From Elymus sibiricus (lineage: Eukaryota; Streptophyta; Magnoliopsida; Poales; Poaceae), in the NCBI GenBank assembly GCA_039707655.1, contig CM077664.1:196410195-196474194 (forward strand): DNA of 64,000 nucleotides, read 5' to 3'. A program made the translations under genes and the position numbers. How positions within the stretch are numbered: the stretch's first letter is position 1; each line of letters begins with the position of its first letter. Positions 55,301-64,000 of this stretch are shown here, one piece after another. Below the pieces are notes generated by a model that was not told the DNA's origin, searched no databases, and saw nothing but the letters and a program-made list of their open reading frames with translations.

Positions 55301-56328
55301 CCGACGGCGATCACATCAACCTTGGAACCATTTCCCACGCGCATCGTCACTTCGTCCTTTGCCAGCCTCCGTCTATTCCGCAGTTCCTGTTTTGAGTTGC
55401 AAATATGAGCAACCGCACCGGTATCAAATACCCAGGCACTACAACGAGAGTTGGTAAGGTACACATCAATAACATGTATATCATATATACCTTGTTTGTT
55501 GTTGGCCGCCTTCTTGTCAGCCAAATACTTGGGGCAATTCCGCTTCCAGTGTCCAGTTCCCTTGCAATGAAAACACACAGTTTCTGGTTTGGGTCCAGCC
55601 TTGGGTTTCTTCACGAGAGGAGCAACTGCTTTGCCACTCTTCTTGGAGTTACCCTTCTTACCCTTGCCATTTTTCTTGAAACTAGTGGTTTTATTGACCA
55701 TCAACACTTGATGCTCCTTCTGAATTTCAGACTCAGCGGCTTTCAGCATCGCAAACAGCTCGGCGACTGACTTGTTCATCCCGTGCATGTTATAGTTCAA
55801 CACGAAGCTCTTGTAGCTAGGTGGCAATGATTGAAGAACTCTGTCAGTGATAGCCTCTGGCGGAAGGGGCATCCCTAACTCAGCCAGACGGGTGGAGTAC
55901 CCAGACATTCTGAGCACGTGATCACTGATAGACCCGTTCTCCTCCATCTTGCAAGCATAGAACTTATCGGAGATCTCATATCTCTCGATCCGGGCATTCT
56001 TCTGAAAGATAAACTTCAACTCCTGGAACATCTCATATGCTCCATGACGTTCAAAACGTCTTTGAAGTCCCGGTTCTAAGCCATACAACATTGCACATTG
56101 AACTATTGAGTAATCATCAGAACGAGCCTGCCAGGCGTTCACAACGTCTAGAGACTCAACTGGAGCGGGTGGATCACCAAGCGGTGCATCAAGGACATAA
56201 GCCTTCTGGGAAGCCGTAAGGATAATCCTTAGATTACGGGCCCAGTCCACAAAGTTACTTCCATCATCTTTCAACTTAGCTTTCTCTAGGAACGCATTAA
56301 AATTCAGGGGTGCTACTGCGCGAGCCAT
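52345..56328 (-). CDS. Intact Gag-Pol polyprotein of a Ty1/copia retrotransposon, 1327 aa
   Basis: One open frame from ATG 56328 to 52345. Order: Gag (1-245; YEMFQELKFIFQ, ISDHVLRMSGYSTRLAELG), CCHC zinc knuckle CFHCKGTGHWKRNC (about 251-264), protease with FDTGA (about 299), GAG-pre-integrase HCRLGHIGVKRM, integrase core with HTDVCGPM, FTDDLSRYGYIY and RSDRGGEY, reverse transcriptase (RLVAKGFSQVQGVDYDETF, MDVKTAFLNGYL, YVDD at about 1000) and RNase H (VDASFDTNPDD, STCEAEYIAASEA, DNTGAIALAKEP). The order PR-INT-RT-RH is diagnostic of copia. The length is as expected for this family, and no stop or frameshift was found. The protein would assemble particles, reverse-transcribe and integrate the element. 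Confidence 0.95.
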   Translation of the reverse strand: MARAVAPLNFNAFLEKAKLKDDGSNFVDWARNLRIILTASQKAYVLDAPLGDPPAPVESLDVVNAWQARSDDYSIVQCAMLYGLEPGLQRRFERHGAYEMFQELKFIFQKNARIERYEISDKFYACKMEENGSISDHVLRMSGYSTRLAELGMPLPPEAITDRVLQSLPPSYKSFVLNYNMHGMNKSVAELFAMLKAAESEIQKEHQVLMVNKTTSFKKNGKGKKGNSKKSGKAVAPLVKKPKAGPKPETVCFHCKGTGHWKRNCPKYLADKKAANNKQGIYDIHVIDVYLTNSRCSAWVFDTGAVAHICNSKQELRNRRRLAKDEVTMRVGNGSKVDVIAVGTLALRLPSGLVMNLNKCYLVPALSMNIISGSCLLRDGYSFKSENNGCSIYMSNIFYGHAPDVRGLFLLNLDSNDTHVHNIDAKRCRIDNDNTTFLWHCRLGHIGVKRMRKLHTDGLLESLDFESLDTCEPCLMGKMTKTPFSGTMERATDLLEIIHTDVCGPMSIEARGGYRYFLTFTDDLSRYGYIYLMKHKSETFEKFKQFQSEVENHRNKKIKFLRSDRGGEYLSYEFGSHLRQCGIVSQLTPPGTPQRNGVSERRNRTLLDMVRSMMSLADLPLSFWGYALETAAFTLNRAPSKSVETTPYELWFGKKPKLSFLKVWGCDAYVKKLQPEKLEPKAEKCVFIGYPKETIGYTFYLRSEGKVFVAKNGTFLEKEFLSKELSGRKIELDEVVEPLLQPESSAAQKVVSVEPTLAEEEVNDDDHEALDQVAIEPRRSTRTRTAPEWYGNPVLEVMLLNNDEPTSYGEAMMGPDSEKWLEAMKSEMGSMYENKVWTLEVLPEGRKAIQNKWIFKRKTDADGNVTVYKARLVAKGFSQVQGVDYDETFSPVAMLKSVRIMLAIAAFFDYEIWQMDVKTAFLNGYLKEELYMMQPEGFVDPENADKVCKLQRSIYGLVQASRSWNLRFDEVIKAFEFIQVYGEACIYKKVSGSSIAFLILYVDDILLIGNNIEMLESVKEYLNKSFSMKDLGEAAFILGIKIYRDRSRRLIGLSQSTYLDKILKKFKMDQSKKGFLPVLQGVKLSKTQCPVTAEDREKMSVIPYASAIGSIMYAMLCTRPDVSLAISMVGRFQSDPGMEHWTAVKNILKYLKRTKDMFLVYGGDQELVVKGYVDASFDTNPDDSKSQTGYVFILNGGAVSWCSSKQSVVADSTCEAEYIAASEAAKEGVWMKEFMTDLGVVPSALNPMTLFCDNTGAIALAKEPRFHKRTRHIKRRFNSIRDYIKEDDINICKVHTDLNVADPLTKPLPRAKHEQHQNCMGVRFITM

Positions 56329-57603
56329 GATCTACAACATAAATATAGCAAAGACAACTTAGACTATTGTTCTAGATAATGAGTTTAGTTAATCATATTA
56401 CTTAAAAACTCCCACTCAAATTGACATCCCTCCGATCATTCGAGTGTAACATGATCCAAATCCACCAACTCAAGTCCGATCATCACGTGAGTTGAGGTGG
56501 TTTCAATGGTGAACATCTTCATGTTGATCATATCTACTATATGACTCATGTTCGACCTTTCGGTCTCTTGTGTTCCGAGGCCATGTCTGTACATGCTAGG
56601 CTCGTCAAGTTTAACCCGAGTGTTCCGCACGTGCAACATGGCTTGCACCCGTTGTATGCGAACGTAGAGTCTATCACACCCGATCATCACGGCGTGTCTC
56701 GAAACGACGAACTTTCGCAACGGTGCACACTTGGGGAGAACACAATTTATCTTGAAATTTAAGTGAGGGATCACCTTATAATGCTACCGTCGTCCTAAGC
56801 AAAATAAGATGCATAAAAGGATTAACATCACATGCAAATCATAAGTGACATGATATGGCCATGAACTTGTGCTTTTGATCTCCATCTCCAAAGCACCGGC
56901 ATGATCTTCATCGTCACCGGCATGACACCATGATCTCCATCATCTTGATCTCCATCAACGTGTCGCCATAAGGTTGTCGCGCCGACTGTTGCTTCCACGA
57001 CTATTGCTAACGTTTAGCGATAAAGTAAAGCATTACATAGCGCTTAATGATTGACACGCAGGTCATACAATAATTAAAGACAACTCTATGGCTCCTGCCA
57101 GTTGCCGTACTCATCGACATGCAAGTCGTGATATTCTATACATCACATGATCATCTCATACATCACATATATCTCATCATGTAATTGGCCATATCACATC
57201 ACAACATACCCTGCAAAAACAAGTTAGACGTCCTCTAATTGTTGTTGCAAATTTTACGTGGCTGCTACGGGTTTGCAAGAACCGTTCTTACCTACGCAAA
57301 ACCACAACGTGGTGTAGTGATTGCTTTTTGATCTTCTAAAAGAACCCTCTTCATTGAACCGATTCAACTAAAGTGAGAGAGACAGACACCCGCCAGTCAC
57401 CTTTATGCAACAAGTGCACGCAACGGTAAAACCAGTCTCGCGTAAGCGTACGCGTAATGTCGGTCCGGGCCGCTTCATCTCACAATACCGCTGAATCAAG
57501 TATCAACTAGTAACGGCAAGCAATATGTATACACCCACGCCCACAACTCGTTTGTGTTCTACTCGAGATCTCATCTACGCATAGACCTAGCTCATGATGC
57601 CAC
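56329..57603 (-). other. Copia leader and primer binding site
   Basis: The minus strand from the 5' LTR reads TGGCATCATGAGC (57602-57590), close to the initiator-Met tRNA type PBS (TGGTATCAGAGC). Then follow 1.26 kb of untranslated leader with only short ORFs. It probably holds packaging signals, which I cannot localise. Confidence 0.75.
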
Positions 57604-59426
57604 TGTTGGGGAACGTTGCATGGGAAACAAAAATTTTCCTACGCACACATAAGATCTATCCATGGTGATGAGCATCTACGAGAGGGAGAGTGAATCTACA
57701 TACCCTTGTAGATCGCTAAGCGGAAGCGTTAATAAACGCGGTTGATGTAGTCGAACGTCTTCGCGATCCAAATCGCCGAGCGTCCCGCGATCCAATCACG
57801 ATCCTTCCGATCTAGTGCCGAACGGACGGCACCTCCGCGTTCAACACACGTACGGCTTGATGACGCCTTCACCTCCTCGATCCAGCGAGCGATGGTGAAG
57901 TAGTGGTTGAGTTCCAGCAGCACGACGGCGTGGTGATGGTGGTGAGGAACAATCTCTGCAGGGCTTCGCCAAGCGCTACGGAGATTATGACGGAGGAACT
58001 AGAGGGCTAGGGTTGCCGGCACACGGCTTGGGAAATCCTGATGTGTCCCGTGTGCTAGCCCTGCCCCTCTATTTATATGTTGAGCCTTGGGGTCTAAACT
58101 TGGAGTAAAAGCCTCCTCCGGGTCGGTTTTGCCCGCACAAGGTCGGTTTGGCCCGCAGGGAAAGAGTCCAACTCGGATCCCTGCCGAACCGTGCACAGCC
58201 GCGCACAAGCGGTAGTACCGCTTCACACAAGCGGTAGTACCGCTCCGGCGGTAGTACCGCTTCACCAAGCGGTAGTACCGCTTACGCGGCAGCAAAACTA
58301 CTTTTGCACTTTCCAATACCTTGTGGGCTTTATCCCTTTGGCTCATATAAAGTGTTGCTGCACCCGAACACTTCGGTAAACATCCGGAACCCCTTCCGGT
58401 GAACTTCGGAACTCTTCCGGAGATCAAAACACTATTATCACATATATCAATCTTTACCTCCGGACTATTCCGGAGATCCTCGTCATGTCCGGGATCTTAT
58501 CCGGGACTCCGAACAACTTTCGGTCACCAACATAATAACTCAATTATACTAATCGTCACCAAACGTTAAGTGTGTAGACCCTGCGGGTTCGAGAACTATG
58601 TAGACATGACCGAGACACCTCTACGGCCAATAACCAATAGCGGGACCTGGATGCCCATATTGGCTCCTACATATTCTACGAAGATCTTTATCGGTCGAAC
58701 CTCTATGTCAAGGATTCAGTTAATCCCGTATGCTGTTCCCTTTGTTCTTCGGTATGTTACTTGCCCGAGATTCGATCATCGGTATCACTATACCTAGTTC
58801 AATCTCGTTACCGGCAAGTCTCTTTACTCGTTCCGTAATACAAGATCTCGTGGCTAACACTTTAGTCACATTGCTTGCAAGGCTCATTGTGATGTTGTAT
58901 TACCGAGTGGGCCCTGAGATACCTCTCCGTCATACGGAGTAACAAATCCCAGTCTTGATCCATGCCAACCCAACAGACACCCTCGGAGATACCTGTAGAG
59001 CACCTTTATAGTCACCCAGTTACGTTGCGACGTTTGATACACACAAGGTATTCCTCCGGTGTTAGTGAGTTGCATGATCTCATGGTCAAAGGAACAGATA
59101 CTTGACATGCAGAAAACAATAGCAATAAACTGACACGATCAAATGCTACGTTTACAGTTTGGGTCTTGTCCATCACATCATTCTCCTAATGATGTGATCC
59201 CGTTATCAAATGACATCTCATGTCCATGGCTAGGAAACCTTAACCATCTTTGATCAACAAGCTAGTCAACTAGAGGCTTACTAGGGACACAGTGTTGTCT
59301 ATGTACCCACACATGTATTTGAGTTTCCAATCAATACAATTATAGCATGGATAATAAACGATTATCATGAACAAGGAAATATAATAATAACCAATTTATT
59401 ATTGCCTCTAGGGCATATTTCCAACA
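57604..59426 (-). mobile_element. 5' LTR of the copia element
   Basis: 1823 bp. Same ends as the 3' LTR. Four palindrome copies at 58209-58281. The TATA-like ATATAAATAG lies on the minus strand at about 58078-58069. Confidence 0.92.
58209..58281. repeat. Array of four GCGGTAGTACCGC palindromes in the 5' LTR
   Basis: Lies 130-210 bp upstream of the TATA-like box of the element promoter. Two units (39 bp) shorter than the 3' LTR array. Confidence 0.95.
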
Positions 59427-59431
59427 AACCT

Positions 59432-59520
59432 TGGTTCTTAACTGAGGGAAATACTTATCTCTACTATACTGCATCATCCTCTCCTCTTCGGGGAAATACC
59501 AACGTAGTCTACAGGTAGCA
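59432..59520 (+). mobile_element. End of the plus-strand Sabrina-like 3' LTR
   Basis: Continues the LTR interrupted at 50432 and ends ACAGGTAGCA at 59520. No PBS follows, consistent with a 3' LTR. It directly abuts minus-strand internal sequence of another element. Confidence 0.88.
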
Positions 59521-61236
59521 TGCATCCGACTTACTTGCTCATGAAGACCTCGAGCATTTTGAGGAAGCTCGGCATCAGAATATACAAGTCAAGTTCTCAT
59601 AATGTAAAAATCCCACTAGTATATTAAAATGAAGATCACGAAGACTCTCTATATGAAATGCACGATGCTACTTTGAAGCACAAGTGTGGTAATAGGATAG
59701 TAGTGTGCCCCCTCTCTCTTTTTTCTCTCATCATTTTTCACTTTTTTCTTTTTCTCTTCTTTTTCTTGAACGACCTCATGGACCTCATCCCCTCTTTTTC
59801 ATGGAATCATAAGTCTCCTCCAATTCATATCCTCCCAGGAAGGAGCACACTCTAATAATGCATCACACTTTATTTTACTTACAGCTCAGAAATATGAACA
59901 ATTATGATGACTATATATGAATGCCTCTGGCAGTGTACAAGGATGTGCAATGATCTAGTGTAACATGTATTATAATGATGAATGGTGGCTTTGCCACAAA
60001 TATCATGTCAGCTATATATGATCATGCAAAGCAATATGACAATGAATGCTCAAGTCATATGATAAATAGTAAAAATGGAAGTTGCATGGCAATATATCTC
60101 AGAATGGCTATGGAAATGCCATAATGGGTAGGTATGGTGGGTGTTTTGAGGAAGATATAATGAGGCTTATGTGTGAGAGAGCGTATCATCTCACAGAGTT
60201 GAATGCACCTGCAAAGTTTGCACCATGTCTCGAGGTGAGAGTGGGCAATGCATGGTACCGAAGAGGCTAGCAAAATATGGATAGGTGGAAGTGCTTATAG
60301 TCCAAAAACTCACATTATTCATAAAGAACTCAAGTACTTATTGCAAAAAAAATTAGTAGCCCTCGAAGCAAAGCATAACTCGCATGCCCCTAGGGGGAGA
60401 TTGGTAGGAGTTAACCATCACGCACCTCCAATTCGAACACACAAAGATTTATTCAATCAAAGATAAATCATACTCTGACTTCCTCGCTAATGCCAGCGGC
60501 TACCACTTTCATGCATAGAGACTCACAAACTTTAACACCAATATTCATGCTTAGCTTTAATTGTCTACTAACACACTCACATATTACTACCTCAATATCG
60601 CAAAACTACTACAAGGAATCAAACTTATCATATTCAACGATCTACAAGTCCATGCTAGTTTTTATTATACCACCTTTATATACCTATCATTTTTGGACCA
60701 ACCATATAATTCATGCAAATTACCACTTCCTATTCAACTCTCAAAAGGATTTAAGTGAAGCAAGAGAGTGCAAATAGTTTCTACAAAACATATCACCATG
60801 CTCAAACAGATATAAGTGAAGTGCGGATGAGCATTCTATAAATATAGGATGAATGTGTGTCTCTCATAATAGATGTGATCAGGAAACGATGATTGCAAAG
60901 ATCAACAAGCAAAACTAAAATAAAAACAAATGATGCTCCAAGCAAAACACATATCATGTGAAAATATAGCTCCTAGTAAGATATACCGATAGTTTTGAAG
61001 ACGAAAGAGGGGTTGCCATCCGGGGCATCCCCAAGCTTTGATGCTTGAGTCTTCCTTGAATATTTCCTTGGGGTGCCTTGGGCATCCCCAAGCTTAGGTT
61101 CTTGCCGCTCCTTGTTCTTCTCATAGCGATATCTCACCAAAAACTTGAAAACTTGATTCACACAAAACTTAACGGAACTTCGTGAGATAGGTTAGTATAA
61201 TAAAATAAATCCTTCACTTTGGTACTCCATTGGATT

Positions 61237-61977
61237 TCATGTCTTTCTATAATTGGCTATATAAGCATTCTCATTGCAATTTACCACACAAATCATATAG
61301 ATTTCCCTTAGATTAATTTCAATATCCTCCACGAGAATGAATACTTCAAACCAATTATTTTTATGTGTCAATTCTTCACACCCCAAAAATAGACTAAGTT
61401 CATTATAAAGTTCAAGGGTGGTCATGTCATCACAATATGTGGCCATGATTCGATCATAAAAATTCATGCATTGAAAATTAAGATGACTAACTTTATTGCA
61501 AAGTTCACAAGTAATTGGACGAAGAGAACATAATTTTCTAGCATAATCATCTAATATCTTAAGCCACCATTTAGTATTATCATGTTTATGCTTCTTACAA
61601 AATTTATCATCCCTAATTGGCACTTAAGGTCTATGCTCTCCACAAAAATTGACATGCTTATAAGAAACTTCTACTTCAGAAATTTTATCATGACTAGTGT
61701 AATCATCATTAGTTTCATGGATATTAATAGAAAACATACTAACGACATTGCAATCAGTCTTATCATTCAAGGAACTCACACCAAACATTTTGTTAAATTC
61801 TTCTTCTAACACTTCATGAAGATTATCGAATTCATAGTTTTCAAGAAAGACTTCATAAAGATAAAAAAAATGATGCAACATCACTTCCATTTTTTGGAGT
61901 TTTCTTTTATAAACCAAACTAGTGATAAAACAAGAAACTAAAGATTCAATTGCAAGATCTAAATAAGATACCTTCAA
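61237..61977 (-). pseudogene. Diverged homologue of the 276-aa non-autonomous element ORF, split by one in-frame stop
   Basis: The first ATG of the open frame is about codon 30; the frame is open back to 61977. The segment reading FYLYEVFLENYEFDNL, EVLEEEFNKM and SSLNDKTDCNVV aligns with FLYEVLLDNHESENC, EVLKEEIYKV and SSLNEKHDCNDV of the ORF at 36664. A single TAA at 61626-61624 separates it from a second open part (61623-61237) that contains CELCNKVSHLNFQC, a possible zinc-binding motif. No Gag or Pol motif. Divergence from the other copy is large, yet the frame is mostly kept. Confidence 0.6.
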
Positions 61978-61986
61978 GCACTCACC

Positions 61987-62004
61987 TCCCCGGCAACGAC
62001 GCTA
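61987..62004 (-). other. Primer binding site, tRNA-Asp type, mutated
   Basis: The complement reads TAGCGTCGTTGCCGGGGA, two changes from the site at 33478. Confidence 0.75.
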
Positions 62005-62016
62005 GAAATAGCTTCA

Positions 62017-62385
62017 TGTCTACTATGCAACATTATTCTTGTAGAATTTGTTGGGCCTCCAAGCGTAGAGTTTTGTAGGACAACGGAAAATTTCCCTCAA
62101 GTGGATGCCCTAAGGTTTATCAATCCGTGGGAGGTGTAGGATGAAGGTGGTTTTCTCTCAGACAATCCTACAACCAAAATAGAAGTAGTCTCTTGTGTCC
62201 CCAACACACCCAATATAATTGTCAGTTGTATAGGTGCACTAGTTCGGCGAAGAGATGATGATAGATGTGTAATATGGATGGTAGAAATAGGTTTTTGTAA
62301 TCGGAAGAAATAAAAACAACAAGGTAGCAAGTAACAAAAGTGAGCAAAATGGTGTCTCAATGCTTGGAAACAAGGCCTAGGGTTT
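62017..62385 (-). mobile_element. 3' end of the 5' LTR of the diverged gypsy element (truncated)
   Basis: The complement ends GCATAGTAGACA next to the PBS. Upstream it holds CCTCCCACGGATTGATAAAC and a GGTTTTTGTAATCG-type stretch known from Triticeae gypsy LTRs. It is broken off near 62385 by the plus-strand copia LTR. The exact boundary is uncertain. Confidence 0.6.
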
Positions 62386-62822
62386 GTAAGGGCAAGGAGA
62401 TCGCCTACTTCATGAAGATCTACCCCGAGTGAGGCTAGTCCTTCGTGGACGTAAGCCATGGTGGAATATACAAGGTTGCTTCTTCGTGTACCCTTCGTGG
62501 GTGGAGCCCTCCGTGGACTCGCGCAGCCGTTACCCTTCGTGGGTTGAAGTCTCCATCAACGTGGACGTACGATAGCACCACCTATCGGAACCACGCCAAA
62601 AACCACCGTGTCTTCATTGCGTTTGAAATCTCTAATCCCTCCTTTACTTACATATGCAATTGCTTACTTTCCGCTGCTATACTCTTAGAATTGCATGTGT
62701 AGGGTGATGCTTGACATGTACTATTGCTAAAATCTTCCCACAACTAAAATTGGGAAAAGGTTAGGTTTTATTTGGTCAAGTAGTCTAATCACCCCCCCTC
62801 TAGACATACTTTCGATCCTACG
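62386..62822 (+). mobile_element. LTR of a second copia element (plus strand), 5' boundary uncertain
   Basis: The sequence with CTTCGTGGGTTGAAGTCTCC and a run of C bases (62793-62799) leads into GATCCTACG and then the PBS. The start of the LTR was not defined. It may be truncated. Confidence 0.6.
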
Positions 62823-62824
62823 AG

Positions 62825-62836
62825 TGGTATCAGAGC
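62825..62836 (+). other. Primer binding site, initiator Met tRNA type
   Basis: TGGTATCAGAGC, the classic plant copia PBS, two bases after the LTR. Confidence 0.95.
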
Positions 62837-62907
62837 TTTGGTCTCCGTAAAGCCTTGATTTCCATTGCTTTGGTGATCATAGCCTTGGTTTCACAACCTA
62901 GGAGAGT

Positions 62908-64000
62908 ATGGCGTCTAGTGAGGGTAACTATCACCGTAGAGGTCCATATTTTGATGGTACAAACTTTGCTAGTTGGAAACATAAGATGAAAATGCATATT
63001 CTTGGTCATAACCCCGCCGTTTGGGTTGTTGTTCGTGTTGGCTTGCAAGGTGACTTCTTTGAGGATGGCAAGTAACCGGATCGTGAACCAACCCCGGAAG
63101 AATTGATGATGTTGCAATACAATGCTCAAGATTGTGACATTCTATTCAACAGTCTATGTCGCGAAGAAATCAAAAAAATCAGCCACCTTGAGAAAGCAAA
63201 GGAAATTTGGGATACTTTGGTTGATATGCATGAGGGTACCGAGTCCGTCAAGGAATCTAAGTTGGATGTGCTTCAAAGTCAACTTGACAAGTTCAATATG
63301 AAGGATGGTGAAGGAGTCGCTGAGATGTACTCTAGGCTTGCTCTCATCACAAATGAGATTGCCGGCTTAGGAAGTGAAGAGATGACCGACAAATTCATCA
63401 TCAAGAAGATACTTAGAGCCTTTGATGGAAAATATGATACCGTCTGCACATTGATCCAAATGATGCCAAATTACAAAGATCTCAAACCCACGGAAGTCAT
63501 TGGAAGGATTGTTGCTCATGAAATGTCACTCAAGGACAAAGAGGAGCTGCACAACAAATCAAGTGGTGCTTACAAAGCCTCAACCGATGCTCCAACAACT
63601 CCAAGTGACAAGCTAGTATCTAGTGAAGAGATTAGTCTAATGGTGAAAAGGTTCAACAAGTTCTACAAGAACAAAGGGAAAGAGAGAAGCTCTAGCTCAA
63701 GACATTATGAGAGAAGATCATCAAGTCGTGACCGTAATTGCTACAATTGTGGGAAGCCCGGACACTACTCCAATGAGTGTACGGCACCCTACAAGAAAAG
63801 AGATGAATCACCTCATAAGGAGAGAAGGAGTAGAGATGATCGTTATGAACAAAGACACTCTCGAAGAAGAAAGGATTCGGAGAGGAAGGACAAGTCATCA
63901 AGGAGCTACACAAGAAGAAGACATCAAGCTCATGTTGGTGAATGGGTTTCCGGCTCTGACTCCGACAACCACTCCGAGAGAAGTTATCACTCCAACTCCG
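62908..64000 (+). pseudogene. Copia Gag (partial), one premature stop, runs off the window
   Basis: ATG 62908 reads MASSEGNYHRRGPYFDGTNF and SWKHKMKMHILG, the start of a UBN2/Retrotran_gag_2-type Gag. Codon 56 is TAA (63073-63075). After it the same frame stays open to the window end: LEKAKEIWDTLVDMHEGTES, MYSRLALITNEIAGLG, a CCHC knuckle CYNCGKPGHYSNEC (63739-63780), then an Arg/Ser-rich tail. The frame is otherwise undamaged over about 1 kb, so the single stop is either a disabling mutation or a recent one. Protease and Pol would lie beyond 64000. Confidence 0.85.

Larger units (their letters stand above)
50433..59426 (-). mobile_element. Full-length BARE/Angela-like copia retrotransposon, 8994 bp, TSD AACCT
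   Basis: AACCT lies at 50428-50432 and 59427-59431. On the minus strand the order is 5' LTR 59426-57604, PBS 57602-57590, leader, one uninterrupted Gag-Pol ORF 56328-52345, PPT 52308-52295 and 3' LTR 52294-50433. The LTRs differ by only about four substitutions plus one 39-bp repeat-number change. It is therefore young and possibly still autonomous. The family attribution rests on the LTR end (TGTTGGAAATATGCCCTAGA) and the Gag start and is tentative. Confidence 0.93.
59521..62016 (-). mobile_element. Internal region of a diverged non-autonomous gypsy element (minus strand)
   Basis: On the minus strand: PBS at 62004-61987, ORF region 61977-61237, AAGCTTGGGG motifs at about 61092 and 61033, then non-coding DNA matching 34300-35200 and the complement of 47990-48330. 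Its 3' LTR is absent: the sequence stops at 59520/59521 against another element. Confidence 0.75.

Overview
The window looks like nuclear DNA of a Triticeae grass (wheat, Aegilops or a close relative). The evidence is the repeat content: Stowaway and Tourist MITEs, a BARE/Angela/WIS-type copia element, several Athila-clade gypsy elements of the Sabrina/WHAM type, and plant genes with GC-rich first exons and long AT-rich introns. Family names are from memory of repeat libraries and are tentative; the structural calls (LTR ends, TSDs, PBSs, ORFs, splice junctions) were read from the sequence.

Gene island, 1-25 kb. A truncated gypsy LTR (1-1155) abuts a broken PIF/Harbinger fragment (1156-2646). 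Three host genes follow. (1) A single-exon gene on + (3825-4292) encodes a small secreted or membrane protein. (2) A three-exon gene on - (9234-7144) encodes an 87-aa protein; its first coding exon is only 21 nt. (3) A six-exon gene on - (22908-16923) encodes a 286-aa RING-CH E3 ubiquitin ligase with two C-terminal membrane segments. Between and inside them lie MITEs (4820-4958, 6786-6866, 15561-15778, 21785-21877, 24753-25126), a fold-back element (5209-5560), a tandemly repeated LINE endonuclease fragment (4627-6640), a tiny poly(A) retroposon (3280-3334), and a Pack-MULE-like element (23301-24231) upstream of the RING-CH gene that carries a broken TauD/TfdA dioxygenase fragment.

Retrotransposon block, 25.1-64 kb. 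From left to right: a minus-strand Sabrina-like 3' LTR (25632-31331) split by a 4.14-kb TG..CA element with TSD CTCCT (26907-31047); a palindromic unit (31936-38142) with two LTR/PBS ends facing each other and arms of about 2 kb; a 5'-truncated autonomous Athila-clade gypsy element (38143-47856) with broken pol and an extra downstream ORF; the tail and 3' LTR of another Sabrina-like element (47857-59520), split by a young, coding-intact copia element with TSD AACCT (50433-59426); a minus-strand non-autonomous gypsy remnant (59521-62385); and a plus-strand copia LTR, PBS and gag (62386-64000) that leaves the window.

How the parts relate: the non-autonomous Sabrina-like units have no gag-pol but carry the same tRNA-Asp-type PBS and the same AAGCTTGGGG polypurine motif as the autonomous gypsy element, so they were probably mobilised in trans by such elements. 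They also carry a protein-coding ORF of their own, conserved between two diverged elements. The best candidates for undescribed biology are that ORF family and the palindromic retroelement, which could give rise to a long hairpin RNA.
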